The notes under the pieces were generated by a model, which saw only the letters and a list, made by a program, of their open reading frames with translations, searched no databases and was not told the origin of the DNA. The position numbers and the translations under genes were made by a program. Shown here piece after piece: positions 27,850 through 36,159 of a DNA stretch of 64,000 nt (positions within the stretch are counted from its first letter, which is position 1; the number at the start of each line of letters is the position of its first letter). Location: assembly GCA_033851545.1 (NCBI GenBank), contig JAWWOO010000072.1:1-64000 (forward strand), read 5' to 3'. The stretch comes from JAWWOL01 sp033851545 (GTDB lineage: Bacteria > Actinomycetota > Actinomycetes > JAWWOL01).

Positions 27850-28824
27850 GTGGGGTCAGTCATCTCCTCCCGTCGGCGGCCTGCCGGTCGCAGCACCACT
27901 GCCCTCGCCCTGGACGAAGCCGTCACCCCGGTGGGTCCCCGCGAACCCTGCCCCTGCGGGTCGGGTCGCCGCTACAAGGCCTGCCACGGGCGCGAGGACG
28001 CCAAGGCCGCCGACCCGGTCAGCCTGCGCCCGTTCGCCGGTCTGGCCAGCGAGGCCGAGTGGGTGGCGCTGCGCGAGATCGTGCCGGCGGCAACCGCGCC
28101 GTTGACCCTGCGCGACCCGCAGCACGCTGACCGCGAGGTGCTGCTCGCCACCGTGCTGCCGATGGGATGCGCGGCGATGGTGCGGGCCGACCTTTCGATC
28201 TTCCTGGGGTTGCAGGTCGCCGCCCGCTCCGGTGACGTCAGCCGCGACGTCGCCCACGCGCTCGAGCAGGCCCTCGTCGCCCCGGCCGGCACGCCGATCT
28301 CGGCCTCGGGGGTGCCGGGTCCGGGCGCGTCGCTGCAGGACCTGGTCACCGACGACCCGCTCGAGGTGACCGTGCTCAGCGGCTTCAACTTCTGGGTCGA
28401 GGGTCTCGATGAGCTCGACCAGGAGGTGCAGGCGTCGCTCGAGCGGGCCAACTCCGTCGTCATCCCGACCGCCAAGGTCGCCGGTGCCGAGGCTGCCTAC
28501 TGGTGCCGGATGCCCGAACGCAACCACCTGCGCTGGATCCTCCCGTACGACGAGGACGTCCTGCTGGACGCGATGGCGCGGTTGATGCCGTCCGGCGGGT
28601 TGTCCCTGGGGGAGGGCACGAAGTACGTCGGCTCGTTCCGCGCGCACGGCCTGCTGGTGCCCGTGTGGGACCTGCCGTCGGCCGTGGAGGCGGACGAGCT
28701 GGAGCTGCCGGTGGCCGAGCTGCAGGTGCGTCTGGACGAGGCGCTGGCCGACGAGACCGCCTTGACGAGTGACCAGCGCCGGGCCCGCGGCGCGCTGCTC
28801 GGGCGCCAGCTCACGATCCGCTGA
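27850..28824 (+). CDS. SEC-C motif protein, DUF5926 family
   Basis: 324-aa protein. The N-terminal metal-binding SEC-C motif reads EPCPCGSGRRYKACHG (about residues 32-47). The rest is a conserved actinobacterial domain (DUF5926) with SGFNFWVEGLDEL, YWCRMPERNHLRW and LVPVWDLP. GTG 27850 places the motif near the N-terminus, as in relatives; a much longer frame upstream runs through the hairpin and is unlikely. Molecular function unknown. Confidence 0.88.
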   Translation: MGSVISSRRRPAGRSTTALALDEAVTPVGPREPCPCGSGRRYKACHGREDAKAADPVSLRPFAGLASEAEWVALREIVPAATAPLTLRDPQHADREVLLATVLPMGCAAMVRADLSIFLGLQVAARSGDVSRDVAHALEQALVAPAGTPISASGVPGPGASLQDLVTDDPLEVTVLSGFNFWVEGLDELDQEVQASLERANSVVIPTAKVAGAEAAYWCRMPERNHLRWILPYDEDVLLDAMARLMPSGGLSLGEGTKYVGSFRAHGLLVPVWDLPSAVEADELELPVAELQVRLDEALADETALTSDQRRARGALLGRQLTIR

Positions 28825-28955
28825 CCCCGTCCGGAGGGTCGACGTCGTCACGCGTGACCACGTCCGAGCCGGCTGACTAGGCCGGGCGGCGCACGCCTGT
28901 TTCGGCTGGTCGGGCTGGTCCGATGGACCCATGGTCAGCCGGGGTCTCCCGGGTT

Positions 28956-28961
28956 TAGTCT
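28956..28961 (+). promoter_or_regulatory. Putative -10 element TAGTCT
   Basis: TAGTCT followed by GAAC, identical to sites at 34202 and 62049. Transcription would start at about 28968, the first base of the hairpin below. A weak -35-like TGGTCA lies 18 nt upstream. Confidence 0.4.
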
Positions 28962-28967
28962 GAACAC

Positions 28968-29011
28968 GAACTCGGACGCCGCCGCATCCCCCGTCGGCGG
29001 CGTCCGAGTTC
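28968..29011 (+). terminator. 17-bp perfect hairpin between DUF5926 and secreted-protein genes
   Basis: GAACTCGGACGCCGCCG pairs perfectly with CGGCGGCGTCCGAGTTC around a 10-nt loop, followed by TTCTCGTTC. It may terminate the DUF5926 transcript, or form the 5' end of a leader RNA from the promoter-like TAGTCT just upstream. The whole gap 28825-29185 holds only this promoter-hairpin pair and the ribosome-binding site at 29171. Confidence 0.6.
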
Positions 29012-29185
29012 TTCTCGTTCACCCGACTGACCGCCCTCCGGACGTGGCATTCGGGTGAATCCCGGGTGGCGATTGGCGCAAAAGGTTGGCCGACGTTGCG
29101 CCGAAGCAGTTCCCGGGCCACGCCTGCCCTGGGCCGCCGTGGCCCGTTCGCCAGCGCCAGAGATCTCGACGAGGAGCGCGTCATC

Positions 29186-29830
29186 GTGACAACCGGCCTC
29201 CGCCGTTCCAGCCCCCGCAGGGGCAGGTCCTGGCTGACGCGTGGCTTCGCGGCGTCGCTGCTCACTGTCGGGGCCATGGTCGGTGCGGTCGCAACCGCCG
29301 GCCCGGCAGCCGCCGTCACGACCATCAACTGCGACACCGCTGCCCATCCGTCGACGGACTGGACGAGCTGCCAGCAGCTGGTCGGCACGGCGAAGTGTGT
29401 CTGGAACAACGGCAACGGCACCTACACCTTGGCCGTCGGCTACACGAACCCGACGGCGTTCAACCTCTTCGCCAGCGTGCCGAACTCGGGCACCGGCACC
29501 GGTGCGTACAACTCCTTCACCGCGACCTCCGGCTCGGCCGCCAACCCGGGCCACGCGAGCACGTTCTATCCCGGCACCTACACCACGGCGTGGACGGTGA
29601 CCTGGTCACCGACGTCGAAGACGGACCCGGTGACGTGGCAGCTGATGGGCAAGACCTACAGCTGGGCCGACACCTACACTGCCTGTCCGTCGAAGCCGGT
29701 CCCGGTCATCGGCAATGGCATCGTCGGCAGCATGAGCGTCATCGCGATCACCGGCTTCGGCCTGCTGAACCGCCGCCGCTTCAGAGACTTCGTCGCAGCC
29801 ACCCGCTGGATCGGCCAGACCACCGGCTAA
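29186..29830 (+). CDS. Secreted protein with C-terminal membrane segment
   Basis: 214-aa protein of unknown function. A twin-arginine-like, basic N-terminus leads to a hydrophobic signal sequence ending AAAV. The mature part is rich in Thr/Asn/Gly/Tyr with three to four cysteines (NCDTAAHPS, TSCQQL, AKCVW, TACPS). The C-terminus has a hydrophobic segment (GIVGSMSVIAITGFGLL) followed by NRRRF, like a stop-transfer anchor. GTG 29186 has GAGGAG 9 nt upstream; an upstream GTG (29066) is possible but lacks one. Confidence 0.75.
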   Translation: MTTGLRRSSPRRGRSWLTRGFAASLLTVGAMVGAVATAGPAAAVTTINCDTAAHPSTDWTSCQQLVGTAKCVWNNGNGTYTLAVGYTNPTAFNLFASVPNSGTGTGAYNSFTATSGSAANPGHASTFYPGTYTTAWTVTWSPTSKTDPVTWQLMGKTYSWADTYTACPSKPVPVIGNGIVGSMSVIAITGFGLLNRRRFRDFVAATRWIGQTTG

Positions 29831-29923
29831 ACCGAGCGACAGCGGACATTTCGCCGGCGGGTTCGGCGCGGGTTGGGGACGACCAGCGACCGGTGCCGTC
29901 GGGCGGCAGGGGATGATGGCCTC

Positions 29924-31324
29924 GTGCCGACGACCCCGCCAGCCGCCGGCCCCGCCGCCCCGAGGCCGTACGAGGCCCGCCTGCACCGGCTCGCGACCAA
30001 GGCGCCGCAGGGCCGGGTGGCCTGGCTCACCGCGATCGTGCTCTACCTGGTCCTGCTGGCGCCCTATCTCGTCACCCGGTTCAGGTCGAACCCGCGGCAG
30101 TGGTTCATCGACCTGCTGGTCTACCGCGACGCCGGCCGAGCGGTCCTGGAGGGCGGCCACGAGCTCTACCGGTTCACCTCGGCGAACGTCGACCTGCCGT
30201 TCACCTACCCGCCGTTCGCCGCGATCCTGACGCCCTGGCTGGCCTGGCTGCCGCCGCTGGCCGACGTGCTGATCTGGACCGCAGCCGAGATGGCCGCGAT
30301 CGGCTGGCTCACCGCCGTCGCGTTCCGCCCACTGCTGGCCCGTACGGGACCCGGCCGGCCCTACCTGCTGGCCGCGCTGGCTGCCGCAGCGACCTGGCTC
30401 AACCCGGTCCGCGACGTGATCAAGTTCGGCCAGGTCGACCTGTTCCTCGTGGTCATGGTCGTCGCCGACCTCACCCTGGCGCGGCCGAGGTGGCCGCGCG
30501 GGCTGCTGATCGGGCTGGCGGCCGCCGTCAAGCTGACGCCGGCGCTGTTCATCCCGTATCTCTGGCTGACCGGGCGGCGCAAGGCCGCCTACGTGGCGAC
30601 CGCGGCCTTCGCCGGGGCAGAGTTGCTCGCGCAGGCGGTGATCCCGTACGGGTCCTGGGACTACTGGACCCGCGCCGCGACCGCCAGCGACCGCCTGGGC
30701 AGCAACGCCGGCGCGTCCAACCAGTCGATCCGCGGGATCCTGCTGCGCCTGCACACCGACGCGCACCTGACGACGGCGTTGTGGCTGGTCCTGGCCCTGA
30801 CCGTGCTGGCCCTGGGCATGCGCCGGGCCGTACGCGTGCACGCGGCGGGTGACGAGCTGGCCGCAGCCGTGCTGGTCGGCCTGCTCAGCTTTGCCCTCTC
30901 GCCGGTGTCCTGGATCCACCACCTGTGCTGGGTGCTGCTCGCCATCGCCATCGTGGCGGACGACCTCACCGACCCCCGGCGGGTCCGCTGGGCCGCGTAC
31001 CTCACGGTGTTCTTCGTGCTGAGGCTCCCCTGGTACGGATCGACGCTCGCTTTGCACCACGGTGTCCTGTATCCCGCGCACCTGCTCCAGGACGCTTTCG
31101 GTCTTGCCGCGATCGGGCTACTCTTCTGGTTGCCGACGCGCGGCCTCAGCAGCACCGAGGTCGTGCCGAAGCCTGGTCGTGGCAATGCAGCCGCGCTGTC
31201 GGGGGACAGGTCCAATGTCGTGCTCGCACGACCGGAACACCCCGCGCTCGACTCGAACCAGCCAGCCCCGACCAGCAGGGACCGGAACGCCGCCGGGACC
31301 GACCTGGGCCAAGGGGCTTCGTGA
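29924..31324 (+). CDS. GT87-family polyprenol-phosphate-mannose-dependent mannosyltransferase
   Basis: 466-aa polytopic glycosyltransferase (GT-C fold, formerly DUF2029). About ten hydrophobic segments; conserved text includes FIDLLVYRDAGRAVLEG with the acidic active-site residue in the first loop, LPFTYPPFAA, KFGQVDLFLV and SPVSWIHHLCW. Relatives elongate mannan, lipomannan or lipoarabinomannan chains with decaprenyl-phosphate mannose. GTG 29924 lies 6 nt after GATGAT. The C-terminal 60 residues are a variable polar tail. Confidence 0.9.
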   Translation: MPTTPPAAGPAAPRPYEARLHRLATKAPQGRVAWLTAIVLYLVLLAPYLVTRFRSNPRQWFIDLLVYRDAGRAVLEGGHELYRFTSANVDLPFTYPPFAAILTPWLAWLPPLADVLIWTAAEMAAIGWLTAVAFRPLLARTGPGRPYLLAALAAAATWLNPVRDVIKFGQVDLFLVVMVVADLTLARPRWPRGLLIGLAAAVKLTPALFIPYLWLTGRRKAAYVATAAFAGAELLAQAVIPYGSWDYWTRAATASDRLGSNAGASNQSIRGILLRLHTDAHLTTALWLVLALTVLALGMRRAVRVHAAGDELAAAVLVGLLSFALSPVSWIHHLCWVLLAIAIVADDLTDPRRVRWAAYLTVFFVLRLPWYGSTLALHHGVLYPAHLLQDAFGLAAIGLLFWLPTRGLSSTEVVPKPGRGNAAALSGDRSNVVLARPEHPALDSNQPAPTSRDRNAAGTDLGQGAS

Positions 31325-31339
31325 AGGAGCCGCTTCCTC

Positions 31340-31852
31340 ATGACAGCCCTCGGCCTCACCCTGACCCGCTCCGGTCCGCCGTCCAGCCCGCCACCGCCGC
31401 CCCCTGGGCAGCCGATCAGCCGGCTGCTGATCCCGCTCGTGCGCCTCGGCCAGCCGCGGCCGAGGACCAGGGATGTGCTGACCCCGTGGTGCAAGCTGGT
31501 CGAGGACTCAGCGGAGCCGTGCTTCGTGCTCGACCCGTCCGGCTCCGTCGTGGCCGCCTCGGCCCCGGCGGCTGAGCTGCTCGGTGAGTACGGGCCCGAC
31601 CAGGTCGTCGGGCACCACCTGCTCGACGTGGTCGACCTGGTCGATTTTCATGGCGGGACCGCGGGGGCCGTCTACGCCGACCGGCTGGCCCCTCTGCTGG
31701 CACTGGCCGGCAACACCCTGACCCGCGGCCTGATGCGGGTGCGTTTTGCCGACGGTGCGACCCGCACGCTCGACGCGGTGGCCGCCCCGCTGCACGACGC
31801 GGACGGCCAGGTGGCGGGGACGATCGCGTTCCTCGCCTCGATCTGGTCTTGA
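31340..31852 (+). CDS. PAS-domain protein
   Basis: 170-aa protein with a Pro-rich N-terminus (SSPPPPPPGQP) and one PAS fold (about residues 50-168: AEPCFVLDPSGSVVAASAPA, GHHLLDVVDLVDF). No output domain is present. ATG 31340 has AAGGAG upstream and lies 15 nt after the GT87 stop, so they may be cotranscribed. Possibly a sensory adaptor; partner unknown. Confidence 0.8.
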   Translation: MTALGLTLTRSGPPSSPPPPPPGQPISRLLIPLVRLGQPRPRTRDVLTPWCKLVEDSAEPCFVLDPSGSVVAASAPAAELLGEYGPDQVVGHHLLDVVDLVDFHGGTAGAVYADRLAPLLALAGNTLTRGLMRVRFADGATRTLDAVAAPLHDADGQVAGTIAFLASIWS

Positions 31853-31887
31853 CCGTCCCGCAACGCACTGGCCCGTCGTTCCGGCGT

Positions 31888-31893
31888 TAGCGT
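31888..31893 (+). promoter_or_regulatory. Putative leaderless promoter (-10 TAGCGT)
   Basis: TAGCGT ends 6 nt before ATG 31900. Confidence 0.5.
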
Positions 31894-31899
31894 GTTCGC

Positions 31900-32121
31900 A
31901 TGCCTGACCTGCCGCTGACCTCGCCTGATGCCGAGGAGCGCGCGGAGCCGGACGAGCCGCGGGTCCAGCACGCCTACCCGCCCCCGGTGCTTCCGGCCGG
32001 CACGGAGACGACTGCGTTCTGCGGCGTCCGGATGGTGGTGGGGGGCATCGGCGGCGAACCGCCGGCGGATGCCTGCCCGCTGTGCGTGGTGGCCTGGCAG
32101 CAGCGCAAGCGGCGGCGCTGA
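31900..32121 (+). CDS. DUF3039-family small protein
   Basis: 73-aa protein. The pattern QHAYPPPVLPAGTETTAFCGV...ADACPLC matches the actinobacterial DUF3039 family, whose His and three Cys look like a zinc site. A basic tail ends the protein (QRKRRR). Function unknown. Confidence 0.85.
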   Translation: MPDLPLTSPDAEERAEPDEPRVQHAYPPPVLPAGTETTAFCGVRMVVGGIGGEPPADACPLCVVAWQQRKRRR

Positions 32122-32131
32122 CCCGCGGCGT

Positions 32132-32170
32132 TGACCGGCAGTGCTGACCGGCAGTGCTGACCGGCAGTGC
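32132..32170 (+). repeat. Three perfect 13-bp tandem repeats
   Basis: TGACCGGCAGTGC repeated at 32132, 32145 and 32158 without spacer, between the convergent DUF3039 and larC genes. A noncoding short tandem repeat that could vary in copy number. Confidence 0.9.
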
Positions 32171-32173
32171 TCG

Positions 32174-33352
32174 TCAAGGGGCGAGGCCGGCCTCGTGGGC
32201 GGCGGCGTTGGCCGCCGCCAGCACCGCCTTGACCGGCCGGCCCAGCTTGGCGGCGACCGCCACCACGTCCTCGTACTCCGGCTGGGCGTTGACCACGAGC
32301 CCGTCGAACCGGCCGATCTTGACCCGTACGGGCATCCCGTCGACTGCCACCGTGGCGAACTCCCGGGTGAGCGCCCGCTTGGTGTACGCCGTCTCGCGCA
32401 CCCCGAGCGTCGAGGTCTCGGTGAAGATCACCTGGCGTACGGCGTCGGCGGCCTCGGCACTGACCAGCACCGACAGGGTGTGCGCCGGCCGGCCCTTCTT
32501 CATCAGGATCGGGGTCAGCCAGGCATCTGCGGCGCCGGCTTCGAGGACCCGGCTGAGCACAGCCGGCCACAGCCGCGGGTCCAGGTCGTCGACGTTGCAG
32601 GAGATGACCAGCTCACTCGCGGTGGCAGCCTCCGCAGGGACGCCGACCACCAGCCGCAGGACGTTGGCGACCTCGGCCGGGTCGCGCCCGCCGGCACCGG
32701 TGCCGACCCGGTCGATGCGCATCGGGGGCAGCACACCCCACCCGGCCACGCTCGCCGCCAGCAGGGCCGCGCCGGTCGGGGTGCACATCTCGTACGGGGC
32801 CGGGCCCGACTCGACGGGGGCGCCGGCCGCGGCGAGCAGGGACAGCACCGCGGGGCCGGGCACCGGCACGACACCGTGCTCGCCGTGGGCCGACCCGTAG
32901 CCCAGTGTCACCGGCGAAGCGGTGATAGAGGACAGGCCGAGGGCCGCGAGACCCGCTGCGGCACCGACGATGTCGGCGATCGCGTCCAAACCGCCGACCT
33001 CGTGGAAGTGCACGTCGTCGACCGGGGTCCGGTGCACCTCGGCCTCGGCGGCCGCCAGCCGGGCGAAGGCCTCGAGGGCCAGTGCACGGACCGCGTCCTC
33101 GAGCCGCGCAGCCTCGAGCAGGGTCCGGATCCCGGCCCACGAACGGTCGGTCGCCGTACGCGGGGCGTCGACCATCACCAGCGTGGCGCCGATGCCGTGG
33201 CGCTTGACCGGGCTGGAGGTGAGCGTGACCGGCTCGGTGCCGACCGCGTCGACCGCAGCCTGCAGGGTGCTGAGCGGGACCCCGGCGTCGACGAGCGCCC
33301 CCAGCATCATGTCGCCACTGGCGCCGGCGGAGCAGTGCCACCAGCCGATCAC
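32174..33352 (-). CDS. larC: Nickel-pincer cofactor cyclometallase LarC
   Basis: 392-aa enzyme that inserts nickel into the pyridinium-3,5-bisthiocarboxylic mononucleotide ligand, using CTP. N-terminal signature HCSAGASGDMMLGALVDAG; then DVHFHEVGGLDAIADI, CTPTGAALL, and the C-terminal ferredoxin-like part with LTPILMKKGRPAHTL and GVRE. It is a single full-length frame with no sign of the LarC1/LarC2 frameshift seen in lactobacilli. GTG 33352 overlaps the larB stop (GTGA). No larE or lactate racemase (larA) gene is in the window. Confidence 0.95.
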   Translation of the reverse strand: MIGWWHCSAGASGDMMLGALVDAGVPLSTLQAAVDAVGTEPVTLTSSPVKRHGIGATLVMVDAPRTATDRSWAGIRTLLEAARLEDAVRALALEAFARLAAAEAEVHRTPVDDVHFHEVGGLDAIADIVGAAAGLAALGLSSITASPVTLGYGSAHGEHGVVPVPGPAVLSLLAAAGAPVESGPAPYEMCTPTGAALLAASVAGWGVLPPMRIDRVGTGAGGRDPAEVANVLRLVVGVPAEAATASELVISCNVDDLDPRLWPAVLSRVLEAGAADAWLTPILMKKGRPAHTLSVLVSAEAADAVRQVIFTETSTLGVRETAYTKRALTREFATVAVDGMPVRVKIGRFDGLVVNAQPEYEDVVAVAAKLGRPVKAVLAAANAAAHEAGLAP

Positions 33353-34137
33353 GGCCGCGCCGCCTGCGCAGTTCGCCGGGCCACCCGGGCGGCGAAAAGA
33401 CCGGCGCCGAAGCCGTTGTCGATGTTCACCACGGTCACGCCCGGTGCGCACGAGGTCAGCATGCCGAGCAGGGCGGCAAGGCCCTCGAACGCGGCGCCGT
33501 AGCCCACGCTGGTCGGTACCGCGACGATCGGGGACCCGACCAGGCCGCCGATCGCGCTGGGCAGGGCGCCCTCCATGCCGGCGACGACGACCAGGCAGTC
33601 CGCGCGCTCGAGCCGGTCCCGTACGGACAGCAGCCGGTGGATGCCCGCGACGCCGACGTCGTTGACCCGGTCGACCTCGGCGCCGAACGCGCGGGCGATG
33701 AAGGCTGCCTCGGCCGCCACCGGGGCGTCGCTGGTGCCCGCGGTCACTACGCAGACGGTGCCCTTGGTGGCCGGCAGGTCGCCGAGAACGCCGCAGCGGG
33801 CGATCTCGTCGACCACCGCTTCCGGCAGCTGCTCGCGGATCAGGGCGATGGCGTCGTCGTTGAGCCGGGTCACCACGGCCGGCCGGTCGCCGGTCGCGGC
33901 GTGCAGCGCGCGCAGCAGGGCCACCACCTCGGCCGGGGTCTTGCCGGCGCCGTAGACCACCTCAGGGTCGCCGGTCCGCAGGGCCCGGTGCGTGTCGAGG
34001 CGGGCGAAGCCGAGGTCGGCGAACCCGGAGCTGTCCGCGGCAAGCGGGCCGGCGACCAGCGCGGCGAGAGCGTCGTCCGCCGGCAGCTCGCCCTCGGCGA
34101 CCCGCTGGAGCAGCGCGCGTACCTCGTCCCGGTCCAT
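33349..34137 (-). CDS. larB: Pyridinium-3,5-biscarboxylic acid mononucleotide synthase LarB
   Basis: 262-aa enzyme making the first intermediate of the nickel-pincer cofactor from nicotinic acid adenine dinucleotide and CO2. PurE/AIR-carboxylase-like C-terminal half: VVTAGTSDAPVAAEA, GVAGIHRLL, VVAGMEGALPSAIGGLV, VPTSVGYGAAF and NIDNGFGAG. ATG 34137 is 7 nt after TATCGT, and a non-conserved frame upstream was excluded. It is coupled to larC by a GTGA overlap. Confidence 0.95.
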   Translation of the reverse strand: MDRDEVRALLQRVAEGELPADDALAALVAGPLAADSSGFADLGFARLDTHRALRTGDPEVVYGAGKTPAEVVALLRALHAATGDRPAVVTRLNDDAIALIREQLPEAVVDEIARCGVLGDLPATKGTVCVVTAGTSDAPVAAEAAFIARAFGAEVDRVNDVGVAGIHRLLSVRDRLERADCLVVVAGMEGALPSAIGGLVGSPIVAVPTSVGYGAAFEGLAALLGMLTSCAPGVTVVNIDNGFGAGLFAARVARRTAQAARP

Positions 34138-34144
34138 GACCCAG

Positions 34145-34150
34145 ACGATA
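34145..34150 (-). promoter_or_regulatory. Putative leaderless promoter of larB-larC (-10 TATCGT)
   Basis: TATCGT on the minus strand ends 7 nt before the larB ATG. Confidence 0.5.
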
Positions 34151-34201
34151 TGCGTCAGGTGAGCGTCAGCCGAGTCGCGCCCCTCGCCAGTCCATCCCTC
34201 G

Positions 34202-34207
34202 TAGTCT
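34202..34207 (+). promoter_or_regulatory. Putative -10 element of the DUF4446 gene (TAGTCT)
   Basis: TAGTCT followed by GAAC, 39 nt before GTG 34247. Same 10-mer as at 28956 and 62049. Confidence 0.45.
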
Positions 34208-34246
34208 GAACAGGACAGCTCCGCAGGCCGACGGCAAGGGTTACCC

Positions 34247-34765
34247 GTGTCACTCGACAGCTCGACGCTCGACACGATCGCCATTGCTGCCGCGGCGGTG
34301 GCGGTCGTGGCTCTGATCCTCGCCTTCATCGCGGTGCTGAAGATCGGCTCGCTGAAGCGCTCCCTCCTCATCCTGCAGGGCGACGCGACGCACGGCACGC
34401 TGCTGTCCGCCGTCGACCGGCACGTCTCTGTGGTCGAGGACCTGCGGGGTGAGGTCGCCGGCATCCAGCGCGGCCTGGCCGTCGTACGGTCCGACCTGGG
34501 CGACGCGCTGCGGCACGTCTCGGTGATCCGCTACGACGCGTTCAAGGACATGGGTGGCCGGATGTCCTTCTCCGCGGCGCTGCTCGACGACGATGGCGAC
34601 GGCGTGGTCATCACGGCGATCAACGGGCGCAGCGAGACCAGGGCCTACGCCAAGGGGATCAAGACCGGGCAGAGCGACAACCCGCTCTCGCCCGAGGAGG
34701 AGCAGGCGGTCGGTCACGCACTGCAGGGCCGCAAGGTCTCGCCCAAGGTCAAGGCCAGGAGCTAG
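34247..34765 (+). CDS. DUF4446-family membrane protein
   Basis: 172-aa protein with one N-terminal transmembrane segment (about residues 10-32), a helical stretch (VSVVEDLRGEVAGIQRGLAV) and the conserved core HVSVIRYDAFKDMGGRMSFS...ITAINGRSETRAYAKGI. The family is widespread in Gram-positive bacteria, often near parB, and uncharacterised. GTG 34247 has AAGGG about 7 nt upstream. It lies between larB (divergent) and the nickel transporter. Confidence 0.9.
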   Translation: MSLDSSTLDTIAIAAAAVAVVALILAFIAVLKIGSLKRSLLILQGDATHGTLLSAVDRHVSVVEDLRGEVAGIQRGLAVVRSDLGDALRHVSVIRYDAFKDMGGRMSFSAALLDDDGDGVVITAINGRSETRAYAKGIKTGQSDNPLSPEEEQAVGHALQGRKVSPKVKARS

Positions 34766-34835
34766 CACCAAGGTCGTGTGGGGAATCCGTGCGGCCCTCC
34801 GGGGCGAATGGACTGGTGCCCGGCTATCGGGTTGC

Positions 34836-34856
34836 AGTTGCACATGATGTGCAACT
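34836..34856 (+). promoter_or_regulatory. Nur-box-like inverted repeat upstream of the nickel transporter
   Basis: AGTTGCACA-TGA-TGTGCAACT, perfect 9-bp arms. Within it, TTGCAC-N5-GTGCAA matches the TTGCxx-N5-xxGCAA layout of the nickel-responsive Fur-family regulator Nur of Streptomyces. It sits 45 nt before the transporter GTG. The regulator itself is not in the window. Confidence 0.65.
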
Positions 34857-34900
34857 AGATTCGGTCCGGCAGGCAGATGCCCCTTCCGGCAGGAGACCCA

Positions 34901-36079
34901 GTGGCGACCCAGACCGACGCGAGCCCTTCGGTCGACCGTGCCCAGGTGGGGAAGCTGGCCCGGTTCGACCGGGACGAATGGCCGCGGCTGGCCGCCCTGT
35001 TCGGCTTCGTCCTGGCGTTGCACGTGATCGGCTTCGGCCTGTTCCTGCACTACAACTCGATCCAGAAGTTCCACAGCCTGGCCGACGACAAGCACCAGCT
35101 CATCTATGCGACGGCCGCAGCGGTCGCCTATGGACTGGGCCTGCGGCACGCGTTCGACGCCGACCACATCGCGGCCATCGACGACACCACGCGCTACCTC
35201 CTGCAGAAGGGCAAGCGACCGCTCGGGGTCGGCTTCTTCTTCTCCCTGGGTCACTCCAGCGTCGTCATGGCGCTCAGCGTCGGGATCGCCTTCGCCGCGC
35301 GGTCGGCGAGCGGCTTCATCACCAGCTTCCAGGGCAGCGGCAACATCATCGGCACCCTGGTGTCCGGCGGCTTCCTCTACCTGATCGCCGCACTCAACTT
35401 CGCCGTGCTGTTCGGGATCATGAAGATGTGGCGGCAGGCCAAGTCCGGCACCTACCGGCAGGAGGAGCTCGACGTCCTGCTCTCGCAGCGCGGCTTCATG
35501 AACCGGATCTTCAAGGGCCGCTACAACACGTTCATCACCGCGTCGTGGCAGATGTACCCCGTCGGCATCCTGTTCGGGCTCGGCTTCGACACCGCGACCG
35601 AGGTGGGCTTCCTGGGCCTCGCCGCGACGACCGCCGCTGCCGGGACCGACGGCGGCACCTCGTTGCCCCCGCTGGCCATCATCGCGTTGCCGTTCATCTT
35701 CGCGGCCGGGATGTCGCTGATGGACACGATCGACGGGGTATTCATGTCCAAGGCCTACGGCTGGGCGTTCGTCACCCCGATCCGCAAGATCTACTACAAC
35801 ATCACGATGACGTCGCTCTCCATCTTCATCGCGTTCGTCATCGGCACGATCGAGATCGTCAGCCTGGTCACCGACCAGGCCGGATGGACTGGTCAGCCCT
35901 GGTCGTTCATCGCCGGGATCGACATCAACACGGCCGGGCAGGTGATCGTCGCGGTGTTCATCCTGTCCTGGATCGGCGCGGTCGCCGCCTACAAGTGGCG
36001 CCGGATCGACGAGCGGTACGGCGGCCAGCTCGGCGGTGGCGAGAGTCCGATCGCCGCCGGAGTTCCCAGCTCCGCCTGA
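34901..36079 (+). CDS. NiCoT-family nickel/cobalt permease (HoxN/NixA type)
   Basis: 392-aa membrane permease for Ni2+ (or Co2+). Eight or so hydrophobic segments and the diagnostic motifs RHAFDADHIAAIDD in segment II, FFSLGHSSVV in III, LFGLGFDTATE in V and GMSLMDTIDG in VI. GTG 34901 was preferred to ATG 34877 because the GGAG ribosome-binding site lies between them. The upstream inverted repeat suggests nickel repression. It probably supplies nickel to LarC or to another nickel enzyme outside the window. Confidence 0.95.
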   Translation: MATQTDASPSVDRAQVGKLARFDRDEWPRLAALFGFVLALHVIGFGLFLHYNSIQKFHSLADDKHQLIYATAAAVAYGLGLRHAFDADHIAAIDDTTRYLLQKGKRPLGVGFFFSLGHSSVVMALSVGIAFAARSASGFITSFQGSGNIIGTLVSGGFLYLIAALNFAVLFGIMKMWRQAKSGTYRQEELDVLLSQRGFMNRIFKGRYNTFITASWQMYPVGILFGLGFDTATEVGFLGLAATTAAAGTDGGTSLPPLAIIALPFIFAAGMSLMDTIDGVFMSKAYGWAFVTPIRKIYYNITMTSLSIFIAFVIGTIEIVSLVTDQAGWTGQPWSFIAGIDINTAGQVIVAVFILSWIGAVAAYKWRRIDERYGGQLGGGESPIAAGVPSSA

Positions 36080-36159
36080 ACCGTGCCTGCGCCCGCGTCG
36101 TAGTGGGAAGGACCGGCCTCTTTGGGCCGCTCCCCTGTCCCCGGCGCCAGGAGTGCAGC

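Noticed and set aside
26790..28130. A 446-codon frame over the 3' part of the histidine kinase gene and the following gap
   Set aside because: It is out of frame with the kinase domains, has low-complexity Arg/Gly content and runs through the terminator hairpin.
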